Assembly: GCA_044432975.1 (NCBI GenBank)
Contig: JAWXUC010000008.1
Location: 1-64,000 of the forward strand
Length of the DNA: 64,000 bases
Source: JAWXUC01 sp044432975
GTDB lineage: Bacteria; Pseudomonadota; Alphaproteobacteria; RF32; CAG-239
Direction: 5' to 3'
Shown: positions 32,242-41,412 of the stretch, one piece after another
Layout: the number at the start of each line of letters is the position of its first letter
Position numbering within the stretch: position 1 is the stretch's first letter
Position numbers and translations under genes: made by a program
The notes under the pieces: model-generated
Seen by the model: the letters and a program-made list of their open reading frames with translations, nothing else
What the model was told of the DNA's origin: nothing
The model's database searches: none

Positions 32242-33150
32242 ATGAAAAAAATTATGTTATTTTTTGCAGTACTCTTTATGAGTACCAATATAAAGACAGC
32301 AAATGCTCAATTTCCTGTTTTTGACTTTAGTGCGTTAGGTCAGGCAATATCTACAAACATGGCTATGGTTGATCAAGCCGTTGCATCTGTTACTCAGCTT
32401 AAAGCATTGCAAGATGCAATGAGTATTCTTGGTAGCATTAAAAAAGGCTTAGAAAAATTAGTAGAGTTAAAAGAAAAAATTGAAGAGTATATGAGATTAT
32501 TTAAGCAAGGCTTAAGTTTAATACAAGATGCTTTAAAAATAGCTCAAACCATTATAGGCGCAATAGAAGATGCTCAAGAGCTGATAAAAAAACCAGCGGA
32601 AATAGTTCAAGAAGCAAAAGAGCTTGCTGCAAACGCTGTTGAATTTGTTGACTCTGCAGATGAGTACGCAGCAAAATATAAAGAGACTTTAGCAGAAGCA
32701 AATGAAATTTTATACGCCTCTAATTCAGGCAGCAATGCTCTAGGTAGTATTAACAGTGAACTTGATAGGGCTGATGATTTATTAGATCAAGCAAAAGAGT
32801 TTAATAATATTTCAAAACAATATTTGAAAGATGCTCAAAGTTTGGCAAATCAAGCAGAAGATTTGCTTGATGAAATCGCTAGTATTTATACAGATTTAGT
32901 TAAAATTATAAAAACAATAATTAGAAGCCAAGAAAGAGCATGTAACTTAAAAATGCAGGCAAGGCAATTTAAAGGTGCTTTCAAAAAAGCTTTCTGTAGA
33001 GATGCAGGCAAAATCCCTGGAGTAGATACATCTAGTTGTGATTCTGAGGAGGAAGAACCTTCAGAGGATGATAGATGTGGTACAAATGCTGCTACAGTAA
33101 AAGAGTTTTTAAGTGAATTTGACGATGCAATAAAATCATATGGAGAATAA
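32242..33150 (+). CDS. Exported coiled-coil protein, VirB5-like N-terminus (paralogue B)
   Basis: 302 residues from ATG 32242 (an upstream ATG at 32215 would spoil the signal peptide; GCAGGTG precedes 32242). Signal peptide ends ANAQ; mature start FPVFDFSALGQAIS. It shares with paralogue A the blocks SILGSIKKGLEKLVELKEKI, EDAQELIKKPAEIVQEAKE and the CR-D-x-GK-IPGVDTSSC C-terminal region. The pair are tandem duplicates that have diverged strongly in surface positions, as expected of exposed appendage components. Confidence 0.65.
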   Translation: MKKIMLFFAVLFMSTNIKTANAQFPVFDFSALGQAISTNMAMVDQAVASVTQLKALQDAMSILGSIKKGLEKLVELKEKIEEYMRLFKQGLSLIQDALKIAQTIIGAIEDAQELIKKPAEIVQEAKELAANAVEFVDSADEYAAKYKETLAEANEILYASNSGSNALGSINSELDRADDLLDQAKEFNNISKQYLKDAQSLANQAEDLLDEIASIYTDLVKIIKTIIRSQERACNLKMQARQFKGAFKKAFCRDAGKIPGVDTSSCDSEEEEPSEDDRCGTNAATVKEFLSEFDDAIKSYGE

Positions 33151-33152
33151 TA

Positions 33153-33530
33153 ATGATGAAGAAGAGTACATTAACAAAAAGATTATTAACATTAGGGCTG
33201 TTGTTTATCCCATTGAGTTCTTATGCTCAAGATTTAAGCTCATATACTCCTGCTAGAATAAGAGCTATATATAAACAGGCTGTTGCAGATGAAAAATCAA
33301 TATTATCTATGCAAAAAGCTTTAGATAAGCGTCATGAAGATGCACTTATTATAGAACAATCTGCAAGTGCACAATTACAAGATTTAGAAGATATGGGGTT
33401 AGATAAATCTCAGCAAGAAGCAGATGAAACCCAAAGATCAACACAAGCCGCAAAAGATGTTATTAATAATGTAGAAAATAAAGTGAAAGCTACAACTAAT
33501 GCACGTCAAGGCTTTGGAACAGTGGAGTAA
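33153..33530 (+). CDS. Small exported helical protein in T4SS operon
   Basis: 125 residues. Signal peptide MMKKSTLTKRLLTLGLLFIP...SYA, then a helical, Gln/Asp/Ala-rich mature part with KALDKRHEDALIIEQSASAQL. No cysteines in the mature part. No family recognised. It lies 2 nt after paralogue B and 4 nt before the next gene, so it is an operon member. Likely periplasmic. Confidence 0.6.
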   Translation: MMKKSTLTKRLLTLGLLFIPLSSYAQDLSSYTPARIRAIYKQAVADEKSILSMQKALDKRHEDALIIEQSASAQLQDLEDMGLDKSQQEADETQRSTQAAKDVINNVENKVKATTNARQGFGTVE

Positions 33531-33534
33531 TATA

Positions 33535-34050
33535 ATGAAAAAAATTTTAGTTATATTTATGATAGTGAGTTTCTTCAGTTTTAATCTTAAAGCTGATGAT
33601 TCTCCTGTTTGGAGTGGTGATAATCAAGGTGGCGTTGTTGTGCTGCCTAAAGCTTTAGCAGAATATTGTAAATTAACTGAAGATGATGCAAAAAAAATGT
33701 CAGAGGTTACAGCTTGTGTAAATAAAATCTTAACATTAAAGGGAGATAGTTCTCCAACAGTTACTAAAAAAGCTATGGCTCTTACAAAACTTATTTTTAA
33801 ACAAAGTGTATTATCTAGTGTTGCAGAAGGTTTAAGCGGTAAGATATATGCTTCAAAATACCCTAAAGATGTTTTAGAAGAATTATCAACATCTTTAGAA
33901 AATGCTCAAGAAAATAAAGAGTTTATCGGAAATATAATGATATTAGAAAAAGAAGGCGTTTTCTTGCAAAATAATATACTGATGATAAAAGCTGCAGAAA
34001 TGCAATTTAATGCAGCTAATGAGATTAATAATAATAAGGGGAAATTTTGA
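33535..34050 (+). CDS. Exported protein in T4SS operon (171 aa)
   Basis: Start ATG 33535 gives a clean signal peptide (MKKILVIFMIVSFFSFNLKA). The mature part has VVLPKALAEYCKLTEDDAKKMSEVTACV followed by helices. A similar pattern, LIPTTLIEFCGLSEDSA...LSDCLDKV, occurs in the next gene, including the spacing of two cysteines, so the two appear to be distant paralogues sharing an N-terminal domain. Family unknown. The stop overlaps the next ATG. Confidence 0.6.
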   Translation: MKKILVIFMIVSFFSFNLKADDSPVWSGDNQGGVVVLPKALAEYCKLTEDDAKKMSEVTACVNKILTLKGDSSPTVTKKAMALTKLIFKQSVLSSVAEGLSGKIYASKYPKDVLEELSTSLENAQENKEFIGNIMILEKEGVFLQNNILMIKAAEMQFNAANEINNNKGKF

Positions 34051-35045
34051 TGAAAAAAATATTACTCGTTATAGTTATATCTTTGTTTTCTATTTCCTTT
34101 GAGGTTAAGGCTTGGGATGGTTATGCTTCAGAAGGTGAATTTCTTATACCTACAACATTAATAGAGTTTTGTGGCTTATCAGAAGATTCTGCAGAAGATG
34201 AAGATGCCTTAAGTGATTGTTTAGATAAAGTTATAGAGCAAAGAGATGAAAAAAGAAAAATTGCTATAGATTTATCATCAAAAGTAATGCAAGATTATAT
34301 GGTTAAGTCTTTAGCAAGTTCAGCTGCTGTGAAGTCATTTGCAGGCGATTTTATGCCAGATGCAGATGTAAAAGAGGCAGAGGGTGCAACAGGTACAACA
34401 GATGATGATACTTCAGAAGTTAATGAAGCAATAAATAGAGTTACTTTTATGACAAAAGATAATGCTGTTTTAATGAATAAATTTTTACAACAATATGCTT
34501 CTGTGGTGGCTATTAATGCTTATAGAACTTTTCATTCAGAAAATGTTGTGAAAAAATCAGCGGCTGAAATTGATAAAGATGTTAATCCGTTTAGTATTGA
34601 AGATGTTCCTGTTATGGAATTTGAAGAAACTACTATTTTAGATAGAGAGCCAGATCTTAGTGTTCCATCTCAATACGCAAAATTAGCTCCTAATTGTGGT
34701 GATTATGAAAGTGTCGCAAAAGAAACTAAGCGTGATGTTGTAACAGTCTTAGATGATTGTTTAGTAGAAAGAAGAGACGATTTAGGTGAAAGCGTTATCA
34801 AGGCTTATGAAAAATCAAAAGCTGATATAGATGAATTAAGAGCATCTTATGAAACTGAGTTTAATGATAATATAGCCAAAGTTAACGCTGAAACAAATAT
34901 TGTTAAAAAAGATGAATTAAGAACAAAAACCTATGAAACAGCAAAAGAAAGAAAATCTACTCTTCGTTCAAAAACAAATGAGTTAAATAGGTGGTATAAA
35001 AAAGAGATGATGAAATTAGAATCAATAATTTTAGGAGGCGGATAA
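34050..35045 (+). CDS. Exported protein in T4SS operon (331 aa)
   Basis: Signal peptide ends EVKA. An N-terminal domain resembles the preceding protein (FLIPTTLIEFCGLSED, LSDCLDKVI). A C-terminal part contains a second Cys pair (LAPNCGDYESV, VLDDCLVERRDD) and ends in a long charged coiled coil. ATG 34050 overlaps the upstream stop by one base and GGGG lies upstream. No family recognised; probably periplasmic or surface-exposed. Confidence 0.6.
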   Translation: MKKILLVIVISLFSISFEVKAWDGYASEGEFLIPTTLIEFCGLSEDSAEDEDALSDCLDKVIEQRDEKRKIAIDLSSKVMQDYMVKSLASSAAVKSFAGDFMPDADVKEAEGATGTTDDDTSEVNEAINRVTFMTKDNAVLMNKFLQQYASVVAINAYRTFHSENVVKKSAAEIDKDVNPFSIEDVPVMEFEETTILDREPDLSVPSQYAKLAPNCGDYESVAKETKRDVVTVLDDCLVERRDDLGESVIKAYEKSKADIDELRASYETEFNDNIAKVNAETNIVKKDELRTKTYETAKERKSTLRSKTNELNRWYKKEMMKLESIILGGG

Positions 35046-35046
35046 A

Positions 35047-35793
35047 ATGAAGAAACTTATACTTTGCACATTGATGATTTCATTAATATCATTTCGTTCT
35101 TATGCTTCTCCTATTATGGACTTTCCAGAGAAAATATTACAAGTCATAAATAAGGCAAATGAGACTTTGGTTTTAATTGAAAAACAATATCAAGAATATC
35201 AAAAATTAAAATCACAAATAAAATCAGGTATTTTAGGTTCAGCTACATTCCAAATGTTTAAAGAGATACAAACTCTTTATAACACAGGTAAGAATATGGC
35301 AGATAAATATGCAAATAATAATGTTAGTGTTTTTGGTGTTTTTTCAGATGTCTTAGGAAGTGCAGAAATATTAAACAACTCTATTGATGATGTGGGCTTA
35401 ATGTATGAGATGTCAGCCAGAAAATTAGAAACACAAGAAACTACATCTGCAAAAAGAGCAGAGCTTGATACCGAAGATGTTTTAATCAAAAAAAATAATA
35501 TCGCCACATTATATTCATGGGCTTTAGCTATAAGATATAAAACATATTTAGACTCAGAAAATTATGAAGAGCCAGATGTTGACTTTAAAGAGGAATCTTC
35601 AATCTTGCAAGCAATTAGGGCTGTTGCTCAAACAACAGTTGAAAGAAAAGTAAATGTTTTATTCTTAGAATCTGCTATGCTAGAATATTATAGCACAAAT
35701 GCTCTAGGTGGAATTAGAATAGAAGCTAATGATAGTGATGAAACACCTGATGAAATCAGCTCATCAGATGGCCTAATAGGAGGGGATAAATAA
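35047..35793 (+). CDS. Exported VirB5/TrbJ-like helical protein
   Basis: 248 residues. Signal peptide to SYA; mature start SPIMDFPEKILQVINKANET, followed by IEKQYQEYQKLKSQI and FKEIQTLYNTGKNMADKY. A mature P-I/V-x-D start followed by a Gln-rich helix spaced in this way is typical of VirB5/TrbJ proteins. AGGAGGCGG lies before the ATG. Stop overlaps the next start. This is the strongest single VirB5 candidate in the operon. Confidence 0.62.
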   Translation: MKKLILCTLMISLISFRSYASPIMDFPEKILQVINKANETLVLIEKQYQEYQKLKSQIKSGILGSATFQMFKEIQTLYNTGKNMADKYANNNVSVFGVFSDVLGSAEILNNSIDDVGLMYEMSARKLETQETTSAKRAELDTEDVLIKKNNIATLYSWALAIRYKTYLDSENYEEPDVDFKEESSILQAIRAVAQTTVERKVNVLFLESAMLEYYSTNALGGIRIEANDSDETPDEISSSDGLIGGDK

Positions 35794-37178
35794 TGAAAGC
35801 AAATAAATATATATCAATTCTTGCTATTGCTGGCGTACTATTGTTATCAGCCCCTTGTGCAAATGCAATGCCAATTTTTGACGTAACAAGAGGTGTTGGT
35901 AAGGTTTTTGTTACGGTTTCAGACTTTGCCAAAACAGTTCAAGAAAAAATCACAGATTTGCAAAATCAAATAAAAGGTTTAAAATGGTTGCAAACAGGTA
36001 TAAATGCAGTGAAGTCAATTAAAGCAACCTATGATGCAAATGTTGAAATGGCAAAAAAATATCAAAAACTTTATAAAGAAACTATGGAAACAGATGCCGT
36101 TGTAATTGCCAAATTAAATATTGAGATTAAAGCACTTGAATCTTCAATTGCAGAGTTAGAAGCAAAAAAAGAAACTATTTCTGCTCAGTATTATGCTTCA
36201 TTATCAACACAAAAGTCTTTAATTAATAGCAAAATGGCATCTTTAGAAGAAAGTAATGAGTTTTATAAAGATAAAACAGATGAAGATAGTTTAGCTATTG
36301 TTGAAGCCAATAATAATATGATTATCGCACTAGGTGAAGAGCTCTTAAGTCTAGAGATATCAACTCAAAGCGCTATAGATACAGATGTAAAAGCTTTAGA
36401 TAAAGAAATAAAATCTCTTGAAAAAGAAAAAGCAAAGAAAGAAGACGAAGTTTCTAGTATGTTAAATTCTATCGTAACAGATTTCTTAGATGATACAAAA
36501 GCTTTGTTAATGTCTCAAGACTTAAACTTTGTTTCAGCTAATAAGGCTTTAACAACATTAGAAATCGCAGAGATAAAAAAGAATAGAGCTGCAGAAAGAG
36601 ATACAGCAACTGTTGAAGCGTTTACAAAATCTATAGGACTAAAATCTATGCTAAGCGGAAAAATAGGTGATAGAACTGTATTGTCAAATCAGTCAGATGG
36701 TTTAGAGGAGTTTTCTGCAAATATTTTAATGTTAACAGAAAGTAAAATGGATGATGTGGAAGATTTGCTTGTTTATGCAGAGTTAATGCTTTTAGACTTA
36801 AAATTACAAACAGCACAAGAACTAGCTTCTTCAACAGAATATTCAATGGAAAATAGTGATAAAAATCAAGAAAAATTTGACTTAGGTGATTATGAATTTG
36901 ATTATCAAGCATATAAAGATGCTAAATTGAAAAAAGAATCTCTAAGCATTAAGAGTTTTATGAAGAATGTTGAAGATGTTAAAGAGATAGGTCAAGATCT
37001 TAAAGAAGAATTTGTAGAAGGCGGAGCTGTAGACGAATGGTCTGATTTTGCCGAAGATTCTGTAGAAAATGATGGAAAATCTTATAAAGTTGACGATGTT
37101 TTTGAAGATGCAAAAGATGGCATTAATAGCTTAGAAAAAGAGATGGAAAATACTGTTGAAGCTGCTATGGGACTATAA
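35793..37178 (+). CDS. Exported long coiled-coil protein, VirB5-like N-terminus
   Basis: 461 residues. Signal peptide ends ANA; mature start MPIFDVTRGVGKVFVTVSDF, again of VirB5 type. A strong coiled coil spans about 100-230 (LNIEIKALESSIAELEAKKE, KALDKEIKSLEKEKAKKEDE), followed by helices and an acidic C-terminus. It may form an extended periplasmic or extracellular rod. AGGAGGGG lies upstream; 12 nt precede the next gene. Confidence 0.6.
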   Translation: MKANKYISILAIAGVLLLSAPCANAMPIFDVTRGVGKVFVTVSDFAKTVQEKITDLQNQIKGLKWLQTGINAVKSIKATYDANVEMAKKYQKLYKETMETDAVVIAKLNIEIKALESSIAELEAKKETISAQYYASLSTQKSLINSKMASLEESNEFYKDKTDEDSLAIVEANNNMIIALGEELLSLEISTQSAIDTDVKALDKEIKSLEKEKAKKEDEVSSMLNSIVTDFLDDTKALLMSQDLNFVSANKALTTLEIAEIKKNRAAERDTATVEAFTKSIGLKSMLSGKIGDRTVLSNQSDGLEEFSANILMLTESKMDDVEDLLVYAELMLLDLKLQTAQELASSTEYSMENSDKNQEKFDLGDYEFDYQAYKDAKLKKESLSIKSFMKNVEDVKEIGQDLKEEFVEGGAVDEWSDFAEDSVENDGKSYKVDDVFEDAKDGINSLEKEMENTVEAAMGL

Positions 37179-37190
37179 AAGGAGAGAAAG

Positions 37191-40100
37191 ATGAACAATA
37201 TAAAAAGATTTTTATTAGGATTAGTTTGCATAACTTTTGTATGCACTTTTTCTAAACCAGGATATAGTTTTCTTTTCCCTGTAGGTCCTTGTATTGATCC
37301 ACTTAATATTACAGGAGAAGCGGCAGGTAATGTTCAAACCGCCGCAAATAAAGTAATGAATGTAAAATCAACTATAAATGATGCCATAAATGATGCTAAA
37401 AAAGCATTGGCAGAATTAATCGCAGGTGTGCTAGGTGGAAAAAGAAAACCAGGAAAAGTTCCTGGAGCAAAAAAAATAGCAACATCAGAATTTGTTGATT
37501 ATTCAGACAAAGCAGCGGTTCAAAAAAAGATTTATGAGTTGTTTTGGACATACCCAGAGCCAGATGATAAAAATAATGATTATGCAACAAGAGAAGAAGT
37601 TAATGGTTATAGAGCAAAAGCAACAGAATTTTATCAAGATAATTTAATAGAAGTTTGGGCAGCAGCCAGAGGTTTAGAAGCAGAGTTAGAAAACATTAGA
37701 GCAGATACCTTAACATTAAAAGAAGAGGTTGTTTCAGATGAAGAAGGTGGCAGCCAGCTTGGCTTGAATGAACTATGGAAAAAGGTTTATGAGGCATATA
37801 AAACTTATGATGCGCTATATGCTCTTATTGAAGAGATGACAGCAATGAAAGCTCAGTTAATAATGTCAAAAGGCATTAAATACGATGTAAAACCTGTTTA
37901 TCCAACAACTTCAACAACATCAAGCCTTTTAATTTATAATGCAGATAATATGTACGCTTCAGAAGACTTGTTTAAAGATGCTCCAGATGTTGAAATGACA
38001 AACATGCCATTCTTTTACGCTAAAGAAGAGGCTGCAGAACTTTCTAAGTTTGAAGAACCTTATTATTATTTGGTAAGCGCACTTGATTATCATAATACAA
38101 TGTATTATCTTCCTCAATATAGAGACCTTTTTAATCGTTATGAACAAACATTAAGATTACACGAAAAAGCAAAAGAAATGGTTTCTGTTTCAGATAATTG
38201 TGCAATTAAATTTTTAGGAAGATATTATTCTAATGCAGCTCAATTATGGGCAGGTACCAGTGTTAATGATAAAGTATCTGAGATTGAAAGAACAACAGAA
38301 GTTAATGATTGGATAGACGATTCTGTTTTCTTTAATACAGAGTATTTAAATAGAGGTGGTCTCAGTGGCTGGGCTTATCAATTATTTATTGTTGCAAAAG
38401 CAATTAGAGGTCTAGAAGATGAAGGAAACTATGCCGTTGATGGAGATGGAAATATTGACGGAATGTCTACAGCATCTGCAGACGGAGCAAACTTTGTTGA
38501 AGAAGAACCAATTGTTTATGATGATGAGGGTGTTATTATAACAGATGCTCCTGAAAATTATTTTGATAAAAGTGCTATGGATTCTTCAAAAGATTCTAAA
38601 GATAAAGAAGTTGATTCAGACAGTAATTCAGGTTTTGCAGATGAAGATTCAAAAAAGAAAGCTGAAGAAGATATTAGAAAAACACAACTTATTCCTTGGG
38701 ATATTGGCTCAGAAGTTATACAAGATCTTGTTAATAATGAAGCCGAGTGGAATGCTGATGTTAAATCTAATTTTCCAGTTTGGAACGATCAAAAATTATT
38801 CTATGGTCAATATTTAGATAAAAAATATGATAATATTTTAGAATATTTTGATTCAAATGTTCCATCTCAGGTTAAAGCAAATATAGCTGATGTGTTGAGC
38901 TCTCAAGACACTACAGAGATTCTCTCTAAATATGCATTAACAGCTTTTGAGTCATCAGTAGACTCTAAAATTGAGAAAATTAAGGAGATTATAAAGTCTA
39001 CACAAGAAGAAGTAAAAACACTTCCTTTAGAATCTTTTAGAAGCACAAATAGTCAAGAATTTGTAACTATTCATAAGAAGATGTTTGATAAGATTAATGA
39101 GCTTGGTATAGATTCTGATAGTATAATTAGTTTAATTTCAGCAACCGCAACTGCTGACTATAACACAGCCGCGGCAGCAGCCGCTGCAACAGGGGGAGTT
39201 TCTACTGTTGCTTTAATTGCAACAAGTACAATTACAAAACTTATTGAAGATGTTTTTGCAGATCTTACAGAAGATTTAAATGGTGATGGAACATTCAATC
39301 TTCTAAAGAACATAAAAATAGGAGAAGACTACTATGCAACAGCAGATACAGATTATTTTGTAGGTTCAACAGACGCTAAAAGAGATCTTAAAGCTCCTTG
39401 CAAAATTCCTGCAACATCATCATTAGATCCTAGAGAAATATTCTATTTTGATGAGGTTGATTGGGAAAACTCTGGTGGTGAATCACTCACAAATACAGGT
39501 TTCTTAAACTCAGGAACCATCATTCCAGAAATTTGGAAGTATATGTTAAAAGATAAAGCATTTGTTGAAACAGACTTTGACTTAGACACCGCCTTATCTT
39601 TAACTGGTAGTGCGGCTTCAATAAATAGGTTTATTAAGCTTGGTAAATACCCATGCATTCTTTCTCAAGATGGAGGTGATTATATAATTGATATTCAATA
39701 CAATACTAACACTTCATTTAATTATAAGTTTTCATACAAAGATAATAGTAACAATTTTGATTATCAAGAGTGTAAGCTTGAAGAGTCATTGGATGATATT
39801 ATCTATGGTAGAGAGATGAATGTTATAACAGGTAAGGATGTCGAAACAGCTAAATATGGTACAATTAAAGCTTATTATAATGATTACGATGACAACGCTT
39901 CGACAAGTAGTGAACTTGGAATGTTGTTCTCTAAAAAGAATACTTTTAGAGAATTTGCCAAAGGTATTTTTAATGAGGCTGTTAATAATCAAAGTTCATC
40001 ATCATCGTCAGATACTAAAAAAGAAACTTTTAATGATTATATAAGAGGAAACGTTGCCTTTAAAGTTAATCAAATTGGAGATTTTTTAAGAACTGCAGAA

Positions 40101-40598
40101 GAAGAAGCTGAAATAAGAAAAACTCTAGATGAATTAAAAGCTCAAATAGAGATTGTAAAATGGGGCGAAAAAAATGAAGATGGTTCTAAAAAATCAGACG
40201 GTTTGTATGATAAATTAAACTCTCTTGGTTTTGAAGTTTCAGATTCCTTTACTTTATCTAATGAAACAGATTATAACTCTGCTTTAGAAAAGTTAGAAGA
40301 TGCTAAATTTGCTAAAGTTCTTGCCGCTCAACTTGTTTTAGATGTTATTGACACCAATAATAATACAGTTGCAGAAAGTAAAAAGGAAGATTATAATAAT
40401 ACCATTAGAGCTTTAGAACAAGATAGTAGTGCCTTGGTTGCTTTAACCGAAGATCCTCCTTCTAAAACAGATTTAGCTTTACAAATTATTGAAGAAACAG
40501 TTAATAGAATTGCAGTTTTAGAACAACAAGCTGTTGCCGATGAAGAAATGGAAAACTCAATTAATAACTTCCAAAAACCATATTGTGCAGCTTATTAA
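37191..40598 (+). CDS. Giant exported protein of T4SS operon (1135 aa)
   Basis: Signal peptide to about residue 28 (ends GYSF), mature start LFPVGPCIDPLN. It then contains a short helical region, KKIATSEFVDYSDKAAVQ, long charged helices, an acidic Ser/Asp/Lys linker near 460-500, one hydrophobic Ala-rich segment (about 655-690, AAAAAAATGGVSTVALIA) and a C-terminal coiled coil ending FQKPYCAAY. There are not enough membrane segments for VirB6. No family recognised. Its size, export signal and position suggest a surface or translocation-channel component or a substrate of the system. Confidence 0.6.
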   Translation: MNNIKRFLLGLVCITFVCTFSKPGYSFLFPVGPCIDPLNITGEAAGNVQTAANKVMNVKSTINDAINDAKKALAELIAGVLGGKRKPGKVPGAKKIATSEFVDYSDKAAVQKKIYELFWTYPEPDDKNNDYATREEVNGYRAKATEFYQDNLIEVWAAARGLEAELENIRADTLTLKEEVVSDEEGGSQLGLNELWKKVYEAYKTYDALYALIEEMTAMKAQLIMSKGIKYDVKPVYPTTSTTSSLLIYNADNMYASEDLFKDAPDVEMTNMPFFYAKEEAAELSKFEEPYYYLVSALDYHNTMYYLPQYRDLFNRYEQTLRLHEKAKEMVSVSDNCAIKFLGRYYSNAAQLWAGTSVNDKVSEIERTTEVNDWIDDSVFFNTEYLNRGGLSGWAYQLFIVAKAIRGLEDEGNYAVDGDGNIDGMSTASADGANFVEEEPIVYDDEGVIITDAPENYFDKSAMDSSKDSKDKEVDSDSNSGFADEDSKKKAEEDIRKTQLIPWDIGSEVIQDLVNNEAEWNADVKSNFPVWNDQKLFYGQYLDKKYDNILEYFDSNVPSQVKANIADVLSSQDTTEILSKYALTAFESSVDSKIEKIKEIIKSTQEEVKTLPLESFRSTNSQEFVTIHKKMFDKINELGIDSDSIISLISATATADYNTAAAAAAATGGVSTVALIATSTITKLIEDVFADLTEDLNGDGTFNLLKNIKIGEDYYATADTDYFVGSTDAKRDLKAPCKIPATSSLDPREIFYFDEVDWENSGGESLTNTGFLNSGTIIPEIWKYMLKDKAFVETDFDLDTALSLTGSAASINRFIKLGKYPCILSQDGGDYIIDIQYNTNTSFNYKFSYKDNSNNFDYQECKLEESLDDIIYGREMNVITGKDVETAKYGTIKAYYNDYDDNASTSSELGMLFSKKNTFREFAKGIFNEAVNNQSSSSSSDTKKETFNDYIRGNVAFKVNQIGDFLRTAEEEAEIRKTLDELKAQIEIVKWGEKNEDGSKKSDGLYDKLNSLGFEVSDSFTLSNETDYNSALEKLEDAKFAKVLAAQLVLDVIDTNNNTVAESKKEDYNNTIRALEQDSSALVALTEDPPSKTDLALQIIEETVNRIAVLEQQAVADEEMENSINNFQKPYCAAY

Positions 40599-40608
40599 AG
40601 AGAGATAA

Positions 40609-41361
40609 ATGACAGAAGAGATACAGCAAACTAAAGTCTTATCAATAACAGATGCAAGCGCTACAACAAATGTTGCGTTTATAGAAAAGATAGAGCAAGA
40701 AAAGGCAGGTATAAAGCTTTATTATTATATGTGGCTTTCAAGACTATATATCTTTTTTACTACAGTATCTTTAATGTTTTTTATGGCTTGCTCTTTGTCT
40801 TTATTTAAAATTGCTCCAAAAGTTTTTGTAGAGCCATTTATGATTATTAGCCAAGACAACTCCGCAAATGTTGTTAGAGCAGAAGCTATGACAGATAATA
40901 TGGCATCAAAAGATAAAATATTAGAAATATTTATGCGTCATTATGTTGTATTAAGAAACACAATAATTCCAGATCAAAGAGAGATGGAAACAAGATGGAT
41001 GCCAGGAGGTATGCTTAACTTTTATTCTAGTTATAAAATTTTTAAAGATTTTTCTCCCAATATCAAAGAGAAAATAAGAGCAGCAATGCAAAAAGAAGTG
41101 AGTAGAAGTGTTCAAATAGACAGCATAGGTAAAGTTGGTGGTGCAAAAAGCCCAATTTGGAAAGTAACATTCAGAACTTATGATATTATTCCACAGGCTT
41201 CTGAAGGAGAAGAAAAAGCAATGAAATTAAAAACATTGTATTGGACAGCTTCTATTAGTGCAAAATTTTATGACAACAGAATGTTTTTAGGTCGTCGTTT
41301 AATAAATCCATTAGGTTTTACTGTTGTAGATTATTCTCAAGCTCAAGTTGGTGGTTTTTAA
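40609..41361 (+). CDS. virB8: VirB8-like type IV secretion protein
   Basis: 250 residues. A cytoplasmic N-terminus of about 45 residues, one membrane segment (about 46-68), then a periplasmic domain. The stretch IFMRHYVVLRNTIIPDQREMETRW and the following YSSYKIFKDF resemble the VirB8 alpha1-alpha2 region, and WTASISAKFYDN / GRRLINPLGFTVVDY the terminal strands with the NPxGF-type motif seen in VirB8. VirB8 is the scaffold linking inner membrane and core complexes. It closes the operon. Confidence 0.78.
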   Translation: MTEEIQQTKVLSITDASATTNVAFIEKIEQEKAGIKLYYYMWLSRLYIFFTTVSLMFFMACSLSLFKIAPKVFVEPFMIISQDNSANVVRAEAMTDNMASKDKILEIFMRHYVVLRNTIIPDQREMETRWMPGGMLNFYSSYKIFKDFSPNIKEKIRAAMQKEVSRSVQIDSIGKVGGAKSPIWKVTFRTYDIIPQASEGEEKAMKLKTLYWTASISAKFYDNRMFLGRRLINPLGFTVVDYSQAQVGGF

Positions 41362-41412
41362 TACTTGCAATAAAAAAAAATATGTATTAAGTTCTCCTCT
41401 ATGGAGAAAAAA

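Noticed and set aside
37191..40598. VirB6 homologue
   Set aside because: Only one internal hydrophobic segment plus a signal peptide; VirB6 needs five or more membrane helices.
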